Origin: Leucothrix mucor DSM 2157 | GTDB lineage: Bacteria > Pseudomonadota > Gammaproteobacteria > Thiotrichales > Thiotrichaceae | Assembly (NCBI RefSeq): GCF_000419525.1 | Contig: NZ_ATTE01000002.1 | Span: 25,038 to 89,037, forward strand | Reading direction: 5' to 3' | Length of the DNA: 64,000 nt | In this document: positions 63,150-64,000 of the stretch, one piece after another | How the letters are laid out: each line of letters opens with the position of its first letter | How positions within the stretch are numbered: the stretch's first letter is position 1 | Program-made: the position numbers and the translations under genes | Notes under the pieces: generated by a model | Databases searched by the model: none | What the model was told of the DNA's origin: nothing | What the model saw: the letters and a program-made list of their open reading frames with translations, nothing else

Positions 63150-63599
63150 ATGAAAACTGCCAATTCCACCCCACTCAGTTATCAACTGATCACGCTACAA
63201 GAAAATCCAAGTCTATTGGCGGTTCCCCTGTACAGCAGTCGCATTTCAGCAGGGTTTGCTTCCCCTGCCGACGACCACTTAGAAACCCGTCTGGACCTTA
63301 ACCAACTATTGGTTCCCAGGCCTTCTGCAACTTTCATGTTAAAAGTCGAAGGTGACTCCATGATTGGAGCTGGTATCTATGATGGGGATTTATTGATTGT
63401 TGATCGCTCAGAAGCTGCTGTTAATGGTTCCATTGTGATTGCAGTCGTTCACGGTGAACTGACGGTAAAACGCTTACAGAAAGATGCATTGGGTCTTCGG
63501 CTAATGCCTGAAAATCCAAAATATAAGCCTATCGTGATTGGAGAAAATAGCGACTTCCTAATCTGGGGATGTGTCACGCATGCAATTCATAACTTCTGA
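63150..63599 (+). CDS. umuD: UmuD-like DNA polymerase V subunit
   Basis: The ATG at 63150 gives 149 residues; an upstream ATG adds eight unlikely residues. The self-cleavage site is Ala34-Gly35 (ISAGFASPADD), the catalytic Ser70 is in EGDSMIGAGI and Lys107 in GELTVKRLQ. After RecA-stimulated self-cleavage UmuD' joins UmuC to form the translesion polymerase. Its stop lies inside umuC, an overlap of 20 bases. Plasmid-borne umuDC operons (mucAB, rumAB) are common. Confidence 0.92.
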   Translation: MKTANSTPLSYQLITLQENPSLLAVPLYSSRISAGFASPADDHLETRLDLNQLLVPRPSATFMLKVEGDSMIGAGIYDGDLLIVDRSEAAVNGSIVIAVVHGELTVKRLQKDALGLRLMPENPKYKPIVIGENSDFLIWGCVTHAIHNF

Positions 63600-64000
63600 T
63601 CAAAAAACCCGTTTTGCAATTATTGACTGCAATAATTTCTATGCCAGTTGTGAGCGCTTATTTAGGCCCGAGTTGATTGGTCGACCAGTCGTCGTGCTAT
63701 CCAATAACGATGGCTGCATCATCGCTCGCAGCAATGAGGCCAAGGCACTTGGCATCAGTATGGGAACAGCCTATTTCAAAGCACAACGATTTCTGAAGCA
63801 ACATGATGTGGCCGTCTTCTCATCAAACTATGCTTTATACGGTGACTTGTCGCATCGCGTCATGGATGTACTCTCCCGCTTTGCACCTCGGATCGAAGTG
63901 TACTCGATCGACGAAGCGTTCTTGGACTTTGACGGTTTTCAACACTGGAATTTGAATGCCTATGGCCAGGAAATTCGACAGACCGTCGAGCAATGGACCG
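63580..64000 (+). CDS. umuC: UmuC-like DNA polymerase V catalytic subunit, C-terminus off window
   Basis: The ATG at 63580 starts a frame open to the right edge (140 residues seen). Y-family polymerase motifs are present: FAIIDCNNFYASCERLF at the N-terminus and VYSIDEAFLDFDGF with the catalytic Asp-Glu pair. It is translated in another frame overlapping the end of umuD, as in other umuDC operons. It carries out error-prone translesion synthesis. Confidence 0.92.
   Translation, partial: MQFITSDQKTRFAIIDCNNFYASCERLFRPELIGRPVVVLSNNDGCIIARSNEAKALGISMGTAYFKAQRFLKQHDVAVFSSNYALYGDLSHRVMDVLSRFAPRIEVYSIDEAFLDFDGFQHWNLNAYGQEIRQTVEQWT

Overview
This 64-kb window looks like part of a large plasmid, or a plasmid/ICE hybrid, from a gammaproteobacterium. 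No host-taxon marker gene, rRNA or tRNA was recognised, so the genus cannot be named. The plasmid reading rests on an iteron/Rep origin, two partition-type loci (stbABC-like, and parA plus a ribbon-helix-helix gene with a tandem 16-bp array), anti-restriction and RadC genes typical of plasmid leading regions, and umuDC at the right edge. The left edge instead carries genes typical of SPI-7/PFGI-1-like integrative elements.

Layout. 0-3.4 kb, minus strand: ICE-type genes (PFL_4669-family protein, DUF2857 protein, TraI_2-like protein, tyrosine integrase). 3.5-5.15 kb: one small gene, then a gene-free stretch rich in perfect inverted repeats. 5.16-6.8 kb: eleven 20-bp iterons, a DnaA box and rep. 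7.4-8.2 kb: ardC. 8.7-11.8 kb: two membrane protein genes and stbC/stbB/stbA. 12.0-13.5 kb: tandem array, RHH gene and parA. 14.0-15.6 kb: radC and two small genes. 16.3-18.0 kb: FMN reductase, pirin and a divergent HxlR regulator. 18.4-28.5 kb: accessory region of small secreted or unknown proteins, a LysR regulator, a LysM protein, a GDCCVxC protein and several pseudogenes. 28.8-35.2 kb: a 2141-residue secreted protein with TSP3 and GEVED repeats. 36.0-37.9 kb: a DUF4143 ATPase gene between two ~265-bp direct repeats.

38.1-60.6 kb is a defence island. It holds a complete type 1 BREX operon (WYL regulator brxR, brxA, brxB, brxC, pglX, pglZ, brxL). An OLD/PARIS-like AAA ATPase gene and a TOPRIM-like gene are embedded, tightly coupled, between pglX and pglZ. 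Next, on the minus strand, is a three-gene operon: metallo-beta-lactamase-fold protein, E2-E1-JAB fusion, and a four-helix membrane protein. Divergent from it is a trio: sigma-70-like protein, small unknown protein, and ImmA/IrrE peptidase. A XerC/D-like recombinase with a 16-6-16 palindrome upstream closes the island.

The strongest candidate for a poorly described system is this ubiquitin-like conjugation module at 54.4-58.6 kb. It has no visible ubiquitin-like or CD-NTase gene. The metallo-beta-lactamase-fold protein, however, ends in a flexible-looking tail with a C-terminal glycine, so it may itself be what the E1/E2 conjugates and the JAB removes. The second candidate is the ATPase-TOPRIM pair inside BREX. 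Regulatory-scale findings include a shared leader upstream of ardC and radC (possible single-stranded-DNA promoter), satellite copies of the partition repeat, a palindrome covering the start codon of the DUF4143 ATPase gene, and three scattered paralogues of a 66-68 residue protein.
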